Shown here in pieces: positions 60,906 through 64,000 of a stretch of 64,000 bases of DNA; position 1 is the first letter of the stretch, and the number at the start of each line of letters is the position of its first letter. Origin of the DNA: Bradyrhizobium lupini (GTDB lineage Bacteria > Pseudomonadota > Alphaproteobacteria > Rhizobiales > Xanthobacteraceae); NCBI RefSeq assembly GCF_040939785.1, contig NZ_CP162553.1:2480001-2544000 (forward strand), read 5' to 3'. Below the pieces are notes generated by a model. The model was given only the letters and a program-made list of their open reading frames with translations. It was not told where the DNA came from and searched no databases. Both the position numbers and the translations under genes were made by a program.

Positions 60906-61133
60906 ATGACAAATCCGGGCCTTGTCGCGATGATCCCTGTCCAAGAGGAGTTTGCTCGCAAGACTAAGCACTGGAATATGCCCTTTCCATCACTCTTGGC
61001 CCGACTTCTTGAAAAAACCAAAGGCCGCGTCTTCAGGGCGGACAGATCGCTTTCAGATCTCAAAGCGGACAGCGCCAAAAGAGCGGGAAAGGCCGGCGAG
61101 CTCAGCGAAGATGATTGGAAGGAATTTTTTTAG
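60906..61133 (+). CDS. Small hypothetical protein
   Basis: A 75-aa frame, MTNPGLVAMIPVQEEFARKT to GELSEDDWKEFF, with GGAG just before the ATG (tight spacing of three bases). The sequence is charged, helical in outline and reads like protein, but I recognise no domain. It lies between the HNH gene and the helicase gene, in the same direction, so it might belong to either system. It may also be the tail of a decayed longer gene. Confidence 0.4.
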   Translation: MTNPGLVAMIPVQEEFARKTKHWNMPFPSLLARLLEKTKGRVFRADRSLSDLKADSAKRAGKAGELSEDDWKEFF

Positions 61134-61307
61134 TCGCGTCAGCGAGGGTCCGCCTTCCGTGCACGGCGAGGTACCGTTGTTCGTCGAATACTCCGTACCT
61201 CTCGGTTAATACGCCGCATCTAATTTTTTGAAGCAAGCCCGCCGAGCTGGCAGCTTTGTGGGGTCATCCCACTGCTGCCACCGTAGCAGGCCAAGGGCTG
61301 GACGAAG

Positions 61308-64000
61308 ATGAGCGCAGGAGATCAGCTTCCGGAACTAAGGTATTCGAAGGAGTTTCGGCAGTACCAACGAGCAGCTATTCAGAAGGCCCGGCGCTACCGG
61401 GGCAACTTTCTTAACGCAGTCTCAGCTGGAAAGTCGGCGCCCGGGCTTTTCTCGTGTGCCATCCGACAGGAACGGGCAAAACGGCGGTTATTGCCGGTCT
61501 GTCGCAAGCATCCCCAGAGATAGGGAATGTTTTGGTCCTGACGACGCGCGAAGCGATACGTGACCAACTCACGCGCGAGATCAGCGGCAACATTTTTATA
61601 GAAGAGGACAAAGTCAATCTTGGTCCCAAGATACGGCTCGCAAAGAACACGTATGTCGTTAACGAGAGCCGGATACTGGAAGGGCAGGTGCAAGAGCTCC
61701 ACGAGGCTACCATCAGGCACTTCTCTCCCAAGTTGAAGGACTTCTCTGCGCGGCAATTCGACCGGCTTGTCGAAGACCCGGGGAATATCGTCTTTGGCGA
61801 GCTTAGCAAAAACCGCTCGATCATGCTTATGACCGTGCAGATGCTCATCGGACTCGATATCCGCGGGGCTTGCTACAAAGCTCTTCGTGACCACATTGAT
61901 CTGATAGTGTTCGACGAAGGACATTACGAACCGGCGGCCAAGTACAGTGCGGCTGTTCCGCGGCCTTGTAAAGCCGATCATCCTGCTTTCCGCCACCCCT
62001 TTCCGCAACGATCTGAAACCGTTCAGTATCGAAAAGAGCAGCATTCACCTCTACAGATTCTCCGAAGCAGTTGACGATAAAATCATACGAAAAGTCGAAG
62101 TAATCCAACGGCCGCGGACTTCCGATGCAGAGGTCTTTTGCTTGGATGTCATCAACTTTGCAGAAGAACAATTTGGCTCTGATCGCTCGAAGTGGCCTCG
62201 TATCATTATTCATTGCGAGGACATGGGCGCATCACGAGGCTTGGCGAGCGATTCATCGCCCATGGGTTCGGCGGGAAATTGGTCGCAATACACGACCGCT
62301 ATTCGACGAAAGGCGCCGACCATCAGTCGGCAGCATCGATCGGTGCCTCCGCCAAGGCTACCGACGCCCAAATTTGGATACATCAGTATAAATTGATGGA
62401 AGGTATCGATGATCACCGATTTCGAATTTTAGCGTTCTTCGATCCGCTTGGAAATGTCAGATCGATAGTCCAGCAGGTCGGTCGCGTTATCCGCTTGACG
62501 CCGGGCGAATCTGTGGAGCCGGCATTTGTCCTTGATCATTTCCAGGGACGGATAAGTCGGGCCTGGGAGCTTTTCAGCTCATACGACAAATCGATCAGCC
62601 CGGAATATCTCACCAAGACGATGTCCAAATTCTACCTGGAAAAATTTGCGGCTGTTCAGCCCGAGATCGATTACATCTCGAAGAAATTCAGGGAGCGCCA
62701 CGAACTCAACAAAATTGCTGCGGCAGACAATGAAATTCTGTTCGACCGACGCGTCGTGTTCAAACGCATCTCTGGCGTCCGATACGTTGAAATCACTTGC
62801 GAAACAAGTCGAAGAGGAACTGGTCGTCGAGGATTGCGAATTCAAGCAATACCCCTTTGGTAAGGAAGCTGTCTTATTCGTCTACGCCAAGGTGGCGAGC
62901 CCGGACTTTCTAAACACGCTGTACTTTGCCGAAGTGCGGCATGGTGCCCGGCTCTTGATCCACCTGCCGAAGTACCAGATGCTCGCCGTAGCCGGAGCGG
63001 GTTCGAGTGCCGGTTCGGAGGGGTTGGGCCATCTCGAATCGATAGGGCCGGAAAAGCTTGAATGTCTCCTCATGCCGGGGCAATTGGGTCGCATCAGCAG
63101 CGTCATCCCAGAACACCAATCTAGGAAATCGCGTGGTGCGCAGGCGCATCATCTCCGCGCCCTCAATCGCGGAAGTTCCCCCCATTTTGGATGAACACGG
63201 CCATATCGTTTCAACTGTCACCGGATACAATGGAACCGCCGCGAAAGTCGTCGACGATCTGGAGTACTGTGAATTCGTCGATGAGGAGATGAACATAGTG
63301 GACATCGCGCCTCCCGCGGCCACGAACGTGGGCACCTCGCTGCCCGCAGATTTAATCCGGCGATATATCGGGATTGGGAGCGGAAGAGTTTCTGAACAGG
63401 GCCCGCCACTCCGCCTGAACGCAGTCCGACAATGGGTCGGATCGCTTACTGACCAGATGGATACCGGCGCCCGCTACGACGCCGTTTACGATCGCTATGC
63501 GGCGCTCTCGGCGTCCGCCGTCGCCAACGGAGCGGCAAGGAATCTGCTGCTCGATATTTTCGATATCTCAGACCAATACAGGCACAAAGACACTGGCGAT
63601 CTTATGAGCAGCGACGACCTGTGCGTCGATCGCACCGGCACGTCCGCGGCTTCAGACGGAAAACTTTCCTCGTCGTTCAGAATAGCGATCAATGGTGAAA
63701 CGTATTTGGTGGACGCCATCTTCAACCCGGGCTCCCAGCGATACAAGCTCAAATCGCCCTCTCTCGACACGGCATTCGTGAGTACGGGAGCGAGAACGCG
63801 ACCACTCTGCCGCGCGTTGAATGATCTACAGTCTTTCAGCATAATCCCTGACGATATTAACGTCATTTACGTCCATGGCCGCTTCTACGCGCCAGGACTA
63901 AAGTTCGGATCACGATTTACTCCGACGGGCTTTTTTGTCGGTCACTGCCTCTACCCCTCTGAGACATTCAGGAACATCTCATCGGAGAAAGGAGCTTCCG
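61308..64000 (+). pseudogene. Large SF2 DEAD/DEAH helicase, about five frameshifts, runs off the window
   Basis: Starts at ATG 61308 (MSAGDQLPELRYSKEFRQYQ). The helicase core is spread over several frames: VCHPTGTGKTAVIAGLSQ (motif I, about 61455), LIVFDEGHYEPAAK (motif II), PIILLSATPFRNDLKPF (motif III), and SIVQQVGRVIRLTPGES (motif VI). Frame changes lie near 61450, 61943, 62225, 62790 and 63105. From 63183 (PPILDEHGHIVSTVTGYNG) the frame is open to the end of the window with an unrecognised C-terminal domain (FRIAINGETYLVDAIFNPGS). Over 890 aa would be encoded. It is placed in the same defence island as Hachiman and the ATPase-HNH pair. Confidence 0.75.

Overview
The window looks like part of an IS-rich accessory region (symbiosis island, integrative element or large plasmid) of an alphaproteobacterium, most likely a Bradyrhizobium-type member of the Rhizobiales. 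The case rests on the Porin_2-type porin with its SKAxx-like leader and TCIKLGGYLRVDG motif, on the many ABC importers, on the mix of IS66, IS3, IS5, IS481 and IS630 elements, and on a thermonuclease/60-aa gene pair of a kind I associate with rhizobial mobile elements. This is inferred from family resemblance; no rRNA or tRNA gene was seen to fix the species.

Layout. 1-3.4 kb: IS66 element plus IS5 and IS481 debris. 3.6-6.1 kb: porin and a divergent MarR regulator, with an intergenic region holding a strong terminator, a palindrome and a possible small RNA. 6.3-9.4 kb: a spermidine/putrescine-type importer made of a fused two-domain permease and a Tat-exported binding protein, with no ATPase gene. 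10.9-12.1 kb: IS3 element. 12.3-19.0 kb: class III aminotransferase, NodB-fold deacetylase and a complete polar amino-acid (Ehu-like) importer. 19.9-27.6 kb: SDR pseudogene, complete Dpp/Opp-type peptide importer and a beta-lactamase-fold amide hydrolase. 28.5-38.0 kb: a beta-oxidation cluster in which thioesterase, acyl-CoA ligase and one SDR are intact while FadB-like, acyl-CoA dehydrogenase and two SDR genes are wrecked. 38.5-40.4 kb: a two-headed metallo-beta-lactamase-fold protein. 40.9-52.5 kb: a second, complete PotABCD-like importer with RidA and a D-2-hydroxyacid dehydrogenase, and two dead binding-protein paralogues, one split by an IS5-family element. 53.0-64.0 kb: a defence island.

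Defence island. It has an intact Hachiman operon (hamA-hamB) bracketed by two about 100-bp direct repeats, then a thermonuclease gene with its small partner, an ATPase-HNH nuclease pair in which each gene has one frameshift (the ATPase exactly in its P-loop), a small ORF, and a large SF2 helicase gene with about five frameshifts that runs off the right edge. The ATPase-HNH pair resembles Septu in composition, but its N-terminal half is not one I recognise, and it is the best candidate here for a poorly described system.

Decay is uneven. Transporters, porin, metabolic enzymes and Hachiman are open over long distances, while transposases, several beta-oxidation genes, duplicate binding proteins and the other defence genes carry one-base indels and stops. 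That contrast argues for real gene loss rather than uniformly poor sequence, although individual indels could still be sequencing errors.
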